Origin: Pyropia yezoensis
Lineage: Eukaryota; Rhodophyta; Bangiophyceae; Bangiales; Bangiaceae
Direction: 5' to 3'
DNA: 64,000 nt
Assembly: GCA_009829735.1 (NCBI GenBank)
Contig: CM020618.1
Span: forward strand, 30,542,894 to 30,606,893
In this document: in pieces, positions 18,730 through 29,114 of the stretch
How the letters are laid out: every line of letters starts with the position of its first letter
How positions within the stretch are numbered: position 1 is the first letter of the stretch
Notes under the pieces: generated by a model
The model's database searches: none
Told to the model about the DNA's origin: nothing
The model's input: the letters and a program-made list of their open reading frames with translations, nothing else
Program-made: the position numbers and the translations under genes

Positions 18730-19873
18730 TCACGTTGAGGGATGGCTGTTAGGGTCTATCTCATTCCGGGCACAGTACGCCCGGACCTTCTCAGCGGGAA
18801 GGTCCTCCACATACTCCCACGTATCATCCTTGGCTTTGTAGCCAAACCAACGCACCCTCAACATGAGGCGGTTAGTATCCTCATCACATCCGTGGTCGAT
18901 GAACTTATCGAACACGTACTCCTGCGGGCCCTGTTTGGCCGCAGGCAGTGAGGGGAGGCGCCACGCTTCCAAAGCACGCGCCCAAGCTGGGTCGCCTGCA
19001 GGCGGTGGTGCAACTTTGACCACGTCCTGTCCGTTCACTGTGCGGACCCCATCGTCACTTTCGATGGTGAAACGCCGCCCATCAGTACGAAGGACCTGGT
19101 ACGGCCCCTTCGTCTGGAATACCAACTTACCCCCAGTTGGGGTGTGTGAGTGAACCAGCACCCAGTCACCCTGTTCGGGGACATGCTTAGCATTGCGCAC
19201 CTTCTTGTCAAAGGTACGCTTGTAGCGCTTTCGTGCTTTGTCCATCTCAGCCCTGACTTTAGGGATGAGGTGTTCAAGCCTAGCAGCGAACTCCGCCTTA
19301 CTCTCAGTAGGAGTAGGCGTACTGCCACTATCCTTCCTTGTTGGGAGCGACCGCCGCACAGCAATAGACCGCACGCGACGGGGGGTCACAAAAGCGAGGG
19401 GTACTTCCCCGGTAGATGAGTGAACCTGCGAATTGTAGGCAGTGGTAAGAATAGAAATGTATTGGTCCCACGTTTTCGCGTGCTCACTCACATAGTGGCG
19501 CAGCTGCCTAACAATAGTTTTGTTGAAGCGCTCCTTAACGAGGGCCCTTGAACGGGGCCCTCCCCTATACGGTTGTTGGCGTATAGGGGGTACACCGGGT
19601 TTCAACTCGATCCGGTGTTGGGTGGCTCTCATGAGTCCCAACTGACCATCCCACAACTTGTGATATTGGTCCAAGAGGCGTTCAACTCGAACCCTCAACC
19701 TGGGTGGAACACCCTCCATGTTCACATGGGGACGGGGAGAGGCGGCCGACTTGGCTTGGTGCTTCTCCTTTCCGGACTTCGGGTCGCTACTCGCGCCCGC
19801 GTTGAGAGTGACCGCTACTGCCGGTCCCTCATGTTGGTCGATATAGCCGAACTTGGCTCCCGATCAAAGATAC
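18730..19873 (-). pseudogene. Pol remnant of A2 with internal deletion
   Basis: On the minus strand the frame is open from just after a TGA near 19874 to 18730. It starts with the linker before RT (RATQHRIELKPG, also seen in B as GATQHRIDLVPG). It jumps, within the same frame, at RALVKE/RFNKTIV to the end of the integrase core (B has VERFNRTIV there). It then continues through the integrase C-terminal domain (GDWVLVHS) to a chromodomain (RVRWFGYKAKDDTWEYVEDL). RT, RNase H and the integrase D-D part are gone, which removes about 700 residues compared with B pol. The product could bind chromatin but has no enzymatic domain left. Confidence 0.88.
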
Positions 19874-20330
19874 TTTCTTTGAGGGTGGCGGGGGTAGCAA
19901 CTTGCTACGACCCCTGTCACAGGCTCGAGCCCATCACCGACGAGTGAAGGTCCGCCGTCCTCCACCCGCCTAGTTGGCGACGGCTCTATGCCGAAGTTGA
20001 ATCCAACCCGAGTGGATCTCGCGGGGACAGTCCTCTCACCTTGGGACGTTCCCTTTGAGTGTACCACCCGGTGGCCGAAGTGCGAACCACCGGTCCGAGG
20101 AAGACCCTCAGGGTGAACACCCGACTGGGTCGGGGTGGCATACCGCCCGCACCGATACCCACGGCCCTGCTGGCTGGAGCGCCTCTAGCACCTCCGCGAC
20201 CCCAGGTACACCCTGTGTCTGGCCAGTATTCAAAGGCGCCGGAGTAAAGTCGTCACCGGAGAGTTTTCCGAACGTCGGGAGGTCCGATCCAGCCGTTTTG
20301 GCTAACGATCCACACGACACAGTCCAAGAC
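19874..20330 (-). pseudogene. Gag N-terminal remnant of A2
   Basis: The sequence is homologous to the first quarter of A1 gag (shared stretch TRVGFNFGIEPSPTRRVEDG). It is broken in at least three ways: the position of the A1 start ATG reads ACG, the frame changes between about 20110 and 20070, and the homology ends near 19880 where the pol linker follows directly. Capsid, zinc knuckle and protease are absent. Confidence 0.8.
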
Positions 20331-20394
20331 CACCGTTCCTCTGAGATAGAGGGCCCCCTACACCCGGGTGCACCCGGAGCTAAAGTTCACCTCT

Positions 20395-20413
20395 GTCCCC
20401 TGCTGCTCCACCA
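20395..20413 (-). promoter_or_regulatory. Primer binding site (PBS) of A2
   Basis: Minus-strand TGGTGGAGCAGCAGGGGAC lies two bases inside the 5' LTR and is identical to the PBS of B. Confidence 0.8.
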
Positions 20414-20415
20414 AA

Positions 20416-20883
20416 TGTGGCAAAAACCACATGCACACACGGCACCCAAGTTGGGCGGTGTGCAAGGGCTGCCTCCCGTGTCGGGGGAACCGGAAGAGGT
20501 GCAAGTCGCACACACTCTGTCCCTGTTGTGGGGCAAACCCCCCACGGACAAACAAGAGGATGGTGTGTGGTCCAACAGTTTCTTGGTCGGGACGGGGAAG
20601 CAGGGCCAAGCCCCGCTGTCCCTCCCCTTATCCCCCCAGGGTCCACTCAGAATCTCGCCACTCAGAATCTCCCACCCCAGCACCTGCCCACCGGGCCACA
20701 CGAAAATTCAAGACGATAAATGCAGAAAACCCTCAAATCCAAGTTGGATTTACTACTAAGCTAACTATCCCAAACTTAGGGAATACGGACCCAAATGCAG
20801 GGGGAGGAACGGATCAGGCTAGTGGCCTGCCGCCCCTTGCATGGCACGTGTTGCCCCCCTACCTGGGGGTCAATACTGCCACA
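20416..20883 (-). repeat. 5' LTR of element A2
   Basis: 468 bp with ends TGTGGCA and TGCCACA, followed by target duplication GAGGC (20884-20888). It differs from 5044-5512 at about six positions. Confidence 0.93.
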
Positions 20884-20888
20884 GAGGC

Positions 20889-21320
20889 AACAGGGTCGGT
20901 CCCCGAGCGCTGCGCATGCACACCTCGCTCCGGTCACCCGTCAGGCCGTTCCCTCTCCCGCGTGGCCGGCAGCCCACCGCGACTTTGTCTGCCGGCGGCC
21001 GTTCCACAAGGGTGCCTCGTTGTTGCAACACTGTCCGCTGCGCCCCGCCCTCCTAGGGCGGCTCGCCACCTCTTTCCCTGTCCGTCTTTTCTCTGCCGGC
21101 AAGAGCGCCTTTTCTTCCGCCTTGCCGGCCGCTCGGTATCCCGTTGTGGCCGCACGTCGCCGCCACCCTGTGGGCCCCTCTGTGTCGCAGGTTGCCGGAC
21201 CGCGGCTACAAGAACTGTCGGCCTCTCCCAGCCCTTCGTTGGATGCTTGTCTTTCTCGCATTGTGGGCATCTCCCTCTCCCACGTGGGCTCTTCGTTGTC
21301 GCCCTTCCGTCCGCCTCTCC
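20889..21320. repeat. 274-bp tandem array, right part
   Basis: The monomer cut at 5038 continues here: from its start at 4932 to 5043 plus 20889 to the next monomer start near 21048 (CTAGGGCGGCTCGCC) gives about 270 bp. One more degenerate monomer follows, then the periodicity fades. Confidence 0.7.
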
Positions 21321-21373
21321 CTCTCTTCTGCAAGTGACCGTAGCCACGCCCTCGGCGCCGCCCCTCGGGTTGA

Positions 21374-23518
21374 ATGTGGCGCCCCGGGGATGCTTCCGAC
21401 GGTGACTCCGAGGATATGTCCGTGCTGACGTCCCGGGGAGGGGGCGGTGCCAACAGTGGAGCCATCCCGCAAGACGGACGCCGCGGGGCGGCATTGGGGC
21501 CCACGGCGGAGCGCACGCATGAGCTGGGTGGCAGCGCGGCGGCTGACGCTCTCGTTGGTGGTGAGGAGATCGGTGATGCCGCTCTTGATGGACTGCTGGA
21601 CGACAACGTGGTTGGTGCTGCAGGTCTTGCCGGCCTGCAGCTCCAAGACGCGGAGGTCGGCCACCAGGACCAGGGGGAGGCTGATCCCGAGGAGCCTGCG
21701 GAAGCAGCAGGACACAAGCCCCTTGCGGAGCGGAGTTCGGCTGGCGTCTTCACCGGCGTCCTGCGCAATCGTCGGAAGATGCAGGCCGCCACGTTTCCCA
21801 TCATTGAGCAGGCACTGCTCGAGGCAGCCAACTGCGGCCAGTTGCCCCACTGTGCCGCTGTACCCAAGTGTGCTGCCCACGGGGGCGCTCAGTGCCAGCG
21901 GTGGCGGATCCGAGGACCTGTGCTGGGGCGGTCGGACGACGCCGTTGGCCTGACGACAAACGTCACCGTGTGCGCCGCACCGTGGATGTCGTTGGCCGAG
22001 GTGTGCGTTCGCGCAATGCCTCACCTTGTTCCGTCCGTGTACGCGCGATCTACTATGGCGTACAACTCGGTGCGGCTCGTCGCGAGCAAGCGCCTCGAGA
22101 ACACTGCTCCCACGGGCGCAGGCGCCATGGCTTGCTCCTTCCGGGGGTTGTCTGTCGGCGCTAAGCTCTCGGACAAGGACGTGAAGGAGATTCTCGAGCG
22201 TTCGTTCTCCCCAGTCGTCGCCGCAAAGGGCAAGCTGCCACGTGGTTGCGTGTCAGTGACCGAGAGGGGTGACGCGAGGTACGACCCGGTGCTGAAGTCG
22301 GCGGTGCGCGCCATGCTTCGTAAGCGCTGCATCCGCGCAGCAACAGACTACCGTGACAAGGGCGCGGCACTGATGCGGGGGAGGCCTGCTGGCTCAACAG
22401 GTCTGCGTGGAGCGGGCTCCGTGGGTCGTGTGCGGCGACACCTCAAGCTTCAGGATAGCAGCGTTCCTGGCTCACGTGCCACGAGACTACGGTTCACCTG
22501 GGGGCTGTCCCAGATGCGGCTGTTGCCTTCCAGGAAGCAGCTTCAGACGCTGCGCCGCGAGGCGGTTGACACCCCGGGACGAGTGGCCCACTACTTGCTC
22601 ACAGACTCGGCACAGGGGGGTGTGCTACGCTGGGACTACGTCATCGGGTCTGTGTCGGCCGGCGTGCGCCGGTACCAGACGTCATGTGGTATTGAGAGGC
22701 GCCTCCGAGCTCACACGAACAAATACTGGGACAAGAGGCGCAGTACGCGTGACAAAGAAAACTTCTCTGAAAACGAGGACGATGATGTGTACTACGACAG
22801 CCCTGACGTCGAACTGAACGGCTGCGACGCCCCGCTGGAGAAGGACCTTGTCGCTATCGAGCAGTTGATCGCCAGGTCGCAGTCCTTCCTCGAAAACGAC
22901 GACGGCACCGGTGAGATTATGGTGCTGGGGGTGGGATTTGACGTGGTCGGCGCTCTTCAAAAGACCATGGACACACAGGCTGTACCGGGTTTGACCGCCG
23001 ACGACGTACGGAGCGCCACGCGTGCCGCTTTAACTTTCGCTGTTGACGGGGGCGAAATGCGACGGCGGAGCATCATTGCCTACACCGTGTCAGTGTCGAC
23101 CCCGTGCCTTCGTACGGAGGGGACCGACCTGCTTCCTATCCTGTACCATTTTATGGGCGAGAAGCGGGTGAGTCGAGCCTTGACCAAATAGGTCCGGGAC
23201 CAGCAAGCAGCTTTCTATGAAGCAACCTTTCATGTGCCTGTGGACGTTGCTCCTCCCTCGGATGGGGATGCGGTGCAGCCCAACGGTCATGGCCCTGTGG
23301 CCGCTGACGTCCGGCAAAACAGCGGAAGCCGCACTGCGCCCCTGCTGTGGCACCCTGTTCTTCACGTCTGTGGTACGTTTGCGTTGAAGCTGTGTGGGGC
23401 AATCGTCGCCCACATCCGCGCGCCTGTGGCACGGGGGGCACTGGTAGCACAGCCATGGGGTACTGGTATCACAGCTACGTCAAGTTGTAGCTCTGTAGAA
23501 ATGCTCTTGCTTTGCTAA
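21374..23518 (+). pseudogene. Unrecognised large ORF with in-frame TAG, probably mobile-element derived
   Basis: An open frame of 605 codons ends in TAG at 23189-23191; the same frame then stays open to 23518. The first about 200 residues are weak (Gly/Ala/Glu-rich, with competing frames). From about 21988 the sequence looks like a true protein, with mixed charged helices (SDKDVKEILERSFSPVV), a basic stretch with RRSTRDKENFSENEDDDVYY, and a beta-rich end (RRRSIIAYTVSVSTPCL). No known domain is recognised. Its position before two other broken frames (23596 and 23955) suggests one decayed element or gene. Confidence 0.45.
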
Positions 23519-23595
23519 CTTGCCTTCTTTTCGTGTCACACTGTGCTGCATGAGTTGTCGCACGTTTTCGGTGGGCTCGTTCAGGTGACTTCTCA

Positions 23596-23928
23596 ATGCT
23601 GAATAATATCGCCGGTCTCACTGGTGGAAGCGACAACGGAGGCTGCCCTTTCCGCGCGGCATGCCTGTGGGAGGATTTTCTGCTGCTGCGGGACTACATC
23701 GTGGAGCGTAAGGACCGCACCACGGATGTCGTTGCTGGACAGTGGGAGCTGACTGTCATGACGTTTGCCAACTGGGCGGCAGTCGGCAGCGGTGAAGTCG
23801 TCACGTTTTGCAAGGGGGAGGCGCTGACTCGGTGCCCTTCGTGTAAGCGGAGCATCCCGCTCTCTTTTGAGCGCGTGGAGGGCAGTGGGATCGTTTTTTT
23901 GCAGAGACGCCTACTGCATGAGGGCTGA
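23596..23928 (+). pseudogene. Short ORF with CxxC pair, part of the same decayed locus
   Basis: 110 codons with an acidic to neutral, well-mixed composition and a possible zinc-binding CPSCKR pair, plus single cysteines (CPFRAAC, FCKG). It lies 27 bp before the next frame and may be its N-terminal part after a frame change. No family is recognised. Confidence 0.4.
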
Positions 23929-23954
23929 CCGGCCCGTGCAGTTCTTTGTAAACA

Positions 23955-25610
23955 TTGGCCATGACCGAGGCAATCAACGCTTGTCGTCGGCTGTGGGGGG
24001 GTGTGCGCTGCCACCCTTTGCTACGCGATTTGCAGATCAAGTTGCAGGCGCCGGTGCTACACTGTGCGGGCAGCATTGCGCAGCTGCTCGTGTACTGTAT
24101 CCTGGCATGCTTGCCGGAGGACGTTGCTGTCACGGCCCGTCAGGTCATCTCCGCCATCACAGCCAAGGGAAAGGTCGAGAGTTTGTACCTGAGAGAGTTC
24201 CGCGAGGTTGTGGCTGCGGCTGTTGCGTGCCCCGCCATTCTCGCGGCGGACGAGGACAGTGCCCTCTTCGGCATGCTCCAAGTTGTGCAGCTGCTCAACG
24301 CCGCCTGGTGCGCATCGCTCTCGGATCCGACGGACGTGGACCGCTTGGGGGCTGCGGCCATTGCCCGCCTGGCCGCGATGGTCTTGGGTCCGCTCTATCT
24401 CAACCTCATGCCCCTGGACCCTGTCAAAAGAGACGCCAAGGTTACGACACTGTACATGTACGCGCCACTCGCGCATGTGCTCCATTGTGCTTCCACCGAG
24501 CGAGGAGGGCCTGCTGTTATTACCGACGACAACATGTAGGGTCATCTGCGGGGCGTAGGCCGCTTCATCTACAACAATGCCAACAATGCATCTCAGACAG
24601 CGTTATTCTCGGACCTGGCGGCGGTGCAGGACGCCTCTGTTGGCTTCGTCACGAAGCGGTCCCACCCGTCGTCTTTAGTCTACACGAAGCAAATGCGCAT
24701 CTGCAAGTGCTTGACCAGTCTGTCGCCTGGCGGGGACGAGGACCTTTCGGCCCTCCGGACAGTGGCGGAGGACGACCCACAGCTGAGCATAATGAGCGGA
24801 GGAGCGGACGACGTACTCGTTGTCAACCTCCCTTTACATCAGCGCACGGACGCCAACGGGCAGCGGCGCACGGAGAGAACCGGTGAGCCTATCTTGGGAG
24901 AGAAGGAGGCCCTTAAGCGGGGGCTTCGCTTTCGGCAACGAGTGCTGGATGCGTGCCACTGTGGCGAGCTCGGCGGCAAGAAGAGTGGTCTCGTTGATTT
25001 CCTCATGCAGAAGCGCAGGCTCGCCGCCGCAGCGGTGCAAGTGGCTGCCTCTACACGGCGCGGCAGTGGTGGTGTACAAGCACCTCCTCGACGCGCAGCA
25101 GGTCGTGGCACTTCCCATGCGCCTGGGCTTGGCGAAGGTGCTGAAGAGTCTGATAAGTCCCCCGGCGATACGTGCAGCGGCATGTCCGATTCCAGTGACG
25201 GCGCAATCTCGACGGATCGATGCTCTATTGGCAGGCAGCCGGCCTTCCGTGAGGGGTCGCAGCAGCCCACGATGAACGCGCGGTCGAGGGTGATTGCCAC
25301 CGTAGCGACGCACGTTCCCCCTCGGTGGGTTCTTCGGTTGTTGCTGCCCGAGGCTGTCGTTTGCGCGGCGGGGGGGAGGTGGAACGTGGAAGCGCCGACG
25401 GTGCCTTCCTCCATTCGAGAGCGCGGCGCAGAGCTGCGGAAGCAGATTGCCGTAATTCGCCTTCTGTTGCAGCGCGCCCAGACGTACGCGTTTGTGTCGT
25501 GGACAGTTGCCGAGAAGGTGGCACGGGAGGACCTACTGGAGGCGGCAAGACGGATACTGGACCCGCTCGTGGCCGTACGCACAGGAATGGTATTGTCAAG
25601 AAGGGTGTGA
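23955..25610 (+). pseudogene. Helical ORF with in-frame TAG, transposase-like accessory protein?
   Basis: The frame is interrupted by TAG at 24537-24539 but reads on in the same frame to a stop at 25608-25610, giving about 550 codons. Before the stop it is Leu/Ala-rich and helical, with LYLNLMPLDPVKRDAKV and a following histidine-containing helix. After the stop come GRFIYNNANNASQ, a basic region with CHCGELGGKKSG, a Ser/Gly linker and a helical end. The arrangement (histidine helix, acidic residues, Asn-rich turn) recalls C-terminal parts of some DDE transposase families, but no catalytic triad is evident. The assignment is inference. Confidence 0.4.
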
Positions 25611-25929
25611 GCGTGACTGCTTCACTGTTTAATCATGCCAGGAGCGCGCAGTAAAGTGTGCGTCGCTCTGCCGTAGTTGTACCTTGTATGGTATACTACG
25701 CTTCCATTTACTTTCTGTGGGACCCTCCTGCTTGTTCAATTTGTTCGTGATCGACGCCATACGTCCGCGCCAGTGGTGCTGTCCTTGTGGATACATCCAC
25801 TTCAAGAGAGGACCCGCTACAAACGCGTGTCGTTGGCCCTCTCTTTTGGCTGCACGAGCGTGGCAGCACTCTATCAGTGCCGAAAGGCAACAAGTTGTTG
25901 ATGTGTCTTTTGTAGCTTGGTTTCAGCGC
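25611..25929. other. Intergenic, nothing recognised
   Basis: Less GC-rich sequence between the decayed locus and the tandem repeat. No gene or known element is seen. Confidence 0.4.
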
Positions 25930-27030
25930 CGCGGGCCGCCGGCTGCCGCCTGTGAGGACTGGCAGTCGGGCACTGTAGGGCCTGGAGCATCCGGCCGGCG
26001 GCCGGCGCCGCCAGTAAGGTTGAGCGACGGGGTGCTACATCTCCAAACGCAGCAGGGCCTGTCACCGGCCACTGCAAGCGATGGGACGGCCGTCGACACG
26101 GACAGCAAGCGGGGGCGGCGGGGTGCCACAGCATGAAGAAAAGCCCGGTCGGCCACCGGCCGTCCGCCATGGACGGGACGGGCCGTCGGCGCCGCCAGCT
26201 AAGGTACATGACGGGGCGCCACAGCAGCCAGGGCAGTACGGCCGGCCGCAGGCAGCGGCGAGGGAGGAGTGGTGGCGCGGCATGGACGCAGGGAGAGCAA
26301 TACGGCCGGCCGCCGGCGGCCGCGACCGGCGGGACGGGCCGTGAGCGACGCCATGGAGGGGGCGTGACGGGCTGCCGACGCAGGGACAGCAATACGGCTG
26401 GCAGCCCCCGACTGCCATGGAAGGGACCAGGCGTCAGCGACCCCATGGAGGGGGGGTGACGGCATGCCACAGCAGGGAGGGTAATACGGCCGGCTGGCTA
26501 CTACCATGAGGAAGGAGAGGTGGCGGAGCATCACCGCATGGAGCCCAATACGGCCGGCCGCGGACGGCGGGGCGGGACGGACGCAGGGAGGGAAATTCGG
26601 CCGGCCGCTGGCTGCCTCCAGGAAAGGGAACAACCGGAGGCGACGGCATGGCAGGGGGGTGACGGGGCGCCACAGCAGCGAGGGCAGTACGGCCGGCCCC
26701 CGGCGGACGCGAGGGAGGAGTGGTGGCGCGGCACCGACGCAAGGAGAGCAATATGGCTGGCCGGCAGCGGCCGCGACAGGCGGGACAGGCCGTCGGCGAC
26801 GCCATGGAGGGGGTGTGATGAGGCGCCATAGCAGAGAGGACGATACGGCCAATCGGCTGCTGCCATGAGGAAGGAGCGGTGGCGGGGCACGGCCGCAGAG
26901 AGAGCAATATGGCCGGCCGCCGGCGGCCGCCATGGATGGGACCTGCCGCGAGCACCGCCAGGGAGGGGGGGTGGCGCGGCGAAACGCCGGCGAGAGCAGC
27001 ACGGCCGGCCACCGACCACGGCCTGTTAGT
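25930..27030. repeat. Degenerate tandem repeat with alternating 64/92-bp spacing
   Basis: A core (variants of AATACGGCCGGCCGCCGGCGG) recurs at about 26234, 26298, 26390, 26482, 26546, 26593, 26685, 26746, 26841, 26906 and 26997. Spacings are 64, 92, 92, 64, 47, 92, 61, 95, 65 and 91 bp, so a higher-order period of about 156 bp (64 plus 92) is visible, with small rearrangements. Between cores are recurring pieces such as GGGCGCCACAGCAG and CGACGCCATGGAGGG. Less regular copies occur from about 25990. Open frames here are by-products of GC content. Confidence 0.8.
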
Positions 27031-27946
27031 GGTTGTGGCGGGAAACGCTAGGTAGAGTCGTGGAGGGGCGCGCAGCCCGCGAGTAGCGTCGGCGTTGTCG
27101 ACGTCGAAGCCGCGACGAACACAAGTCGGATGCGTTGTGAACGGGTAGACGTACCGCTCACGCAATCTGGGGAATGGCGCACATGGGTAGTTTGACAGTC
27201 TTCCGCCAATGCCCGTCCGGGGCGCAGTTCAGTTCCCAATTCTACTGTCTTGTGTTATTTTCGATCGCCAGGCATGCGCCGCCAAGAGTGTGGGTGTGCA
27301 GCTTTTCTGCTGCGGGCAGCGCACGCTTGCAGACATCTGGTGCAGGGCAGCGCAGGCTTGCAGACGTCTGGTGCAGAAGGGCGCACATTTCAAACAGGGT
27401 TTTCGCATATTTCAATGCATATGGCTCACAAATCATGCAACGTGGGAGCGCAAGACGTGCAATATTGCACGCTCTGCCCGACAGCCGCAAAACATAAAGG
27501 GTGATAAAAGACGGGGGAAACGCCGGCGAGAAAAACTGGCTCGTACGTAACTCGACACGGTCGTTCTCATGCTCCTCACAAAAAATGGCGTCTCGCCGGT
27601 GATTCCCCTTCCAAGAGGAGCGCCAATGCAGCAGACGTGCAATGCAGGGAGGGGAAGAAAGGCGTTCTGGGACCCGTGAGCCCACGTTGCAGCGCATCTG
27701 CAACGGTCGAAAACACGGCTGCACGTCAAATCGTCGGTCTGTAAGCTACACGGTTTAAGCCCCACTGCGCAGCATCGGCTCGGGCTGCAGATCGATTGAC
27801 ACGAGGCTGCAGGTGAAGTTGCACTCGGGTTGCAGAGCCTTTCGTCACCAGGGCAACAAGCTTGAGAAAGACAATGCAGCGGGCAATGCTCCGAGGGGTG
27901 GGACCGCACCCTCCCTCCCCTACCCTCTCGGCTCATCACAACCCAT
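27031..27946. other. Intergenic, with a small direct duplication
   Basis: No convincing gene. A 30-odd-bp direct duplication (GCTTGCAGACATCTGGTGCAG and a near copy) is at about 27316-27381. Confidence 0.45.
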
Positions 27947-28426
27947 TCATAGCCTCCATCCCACATAAATCACCATCCGCTGGCTGCTGCCGCGGCCTGG
28001 GGGCGCCCACCACCGCTGCCAGCGTCTGGCCTCCTGCATAAGGCAGCTAGAGGCTTCCCGTTGACCGCCACTGCTATAGCAGGGGCGGTATGGCGACGGG
28101 GGCGGCGGCGGTCCCTCGTCCCGCCGCGGGTTGGCCGCGCCGGCCGCCCCGCCGCTGCCGCTGTCGCTGTCCGTGTCAACGAGGCGGCCGCCGAAGTCGT
28201 CGGGGGAGCTTCGCCCGCCGCCGGGCGACCGCTCCCGCAGCGACACCGGCCCCGACGACGCTGCCGACGCTGCCGACGCTGCCGACGCTGCCGACGACGA
28301 CGTCGACGACGACGCAGACGATCGCCGCGGCCGCCGCCGCGTTGGCGGCCGCCGCCGCCGGCCGGGGCTGTCGTCAAACACCGTGTCGGCGACCGAGCGG
28401 CGGCGGCGCACGCCGCTGGCCGTCAT
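27947..28426 (-). CDS. Candidate small Ser/Arg/Asp-rich protein
   Basis: An ATG at 28426 opens a 159-codon frame that starts with a well-mixed N-terminus (MTASGVRRRRSVADTVFDD). An Arg-rich stretch, a Ser/Ala repeat and an acidic segment (VDTDSDSGSG) follow, and the end contains EARRWQRWWAPPG. The composition resembles a disordered nuclear protein rather than a GC artefact, but the opposite strand is open as well and the gene could extend through introns. No family is recognised. Confidence 0.25.
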   Translation of the reverse strand: MTASGVRRRRSVADTVFDDSPGRRRRPPTRRRPRRSSASSSTSSSAASAASAASAASSGPVSLRERSPGGGRSSPDDFGGRLVDTDSDSGSGGAAGAANPRRDEGPPPPPSPYRPCYSSGGQREASSCLMQEARRWQRWWAPPGRGSSQRMVIYVGWRL

Positions 28427-28825
28427 CTTCCTCCCCCACCCCCCCCCCCCCCCCCCCCCCCCCCCCCTTCGTGACGGGGGAGTTGTGTGGTGGCAGACGG
28501 TGCTTGGCGCGGGCGGCTGCGGCCGCCACGCCTCAGCCTCCCCCCCGGCGGGCCGTCGAGGGGCCGGCACGCCCCGACGGCTAGCCAGCGGCTGGCGTGG
28601 CAGCGGGCCGGCCCGACGCGGTATGGCCGCCAACGGGGGAGGCGATGGCCGCCCGACACTCCCGGCTTGAGGGGGGCGCTCGACGCGGCCGACGCGGTCG
28701 ATGGGGTCGACGCGGTCGACGCGGTCGGGGTCAGCGCGGGGGCGGCGGCGGCGGTGGCACACGGGCGGTCCGGTGACGGCGGGGGGGAGCCGGCGGTGGG
28801 GGGCGGGCAGCCGCCCGGGGGGGGG

Positions 28826-29020
28826 GCCATCCTGGCCGTTGACGCGTCCGCGTGGGCGGTGGCCGAGGCGCGGGCGCTGGCGCGGGTGGCCACCCGGCTC
28901 GGCAGGCCGGCGGCTGAGGCGGCCGCCTGGGCTGCCAACGCTGACGCGACCGCCGCGGCGATGCGCCGGTGGCTGTGGTGCGCCGAGGATGGCACCTACT
29001 ACAACCGGCGAGCAGCGGCG
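28826..29020 (+). pseudogene. Fragment resembling an (alpha/alpha)6-barrel glycosidase (GH63/GH37 type)
   Basis: About 60 residues stand out from low-complexity surroundings. They form two amphipathic helices around EARALARVATRLGRPAAEA followed by MRRWLWCAEDGTYYNR. The pattern of an LA-x-LG helix, an A-rich helix and an LW-x-E/D-DG-YY-D/N end is usual for alpha/alpha-toroid glycosidases such as GH63 family members. The frame upstream becomes Asp/Ala/Val repeats and downstream becomes Pro/Arg runs, and I could not find the catalytic regions. It may be one exon of a gene with introns, a frame-broken gene, or a chance match. Confidence 0.35.
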
Positions 29021-29079
29021 GCCGTGACGCCCGGCGGTGGCGGCGGCACAGCGACGGGCGACGACGACGACGACGGGTG

Positions 29080-29114
<35 letters not shown>

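Larger units (their letters stand above)
5044..20883 (-). mobile_element. Ty3/gypsy LTR retrotransposon A2, deleted and interrupted by element B
   Basis: Both LTRs (5044-5512 and 20416-20883) and the 5-bp duplication GAGGC are present, so the insertion is complete. Read on the minus strand: 5' LTR, PBS (20395-20413), gag remnant, pol remnant, an antisense ORF, 3' LTR. Without element B and one copy of its target duplication, A2 is about 5.0 kb. Protease, RT, RNase H and most of integrase are missing, so it cannot move by itself; A1-like relatives could have supplied the enzymes. The two LTRs differ by about five substitutions and one indel in about 469 bp, so A2 is older than B (one difference in 362 bp), which agrees with the nesting order. 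Confidence 0.93.
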
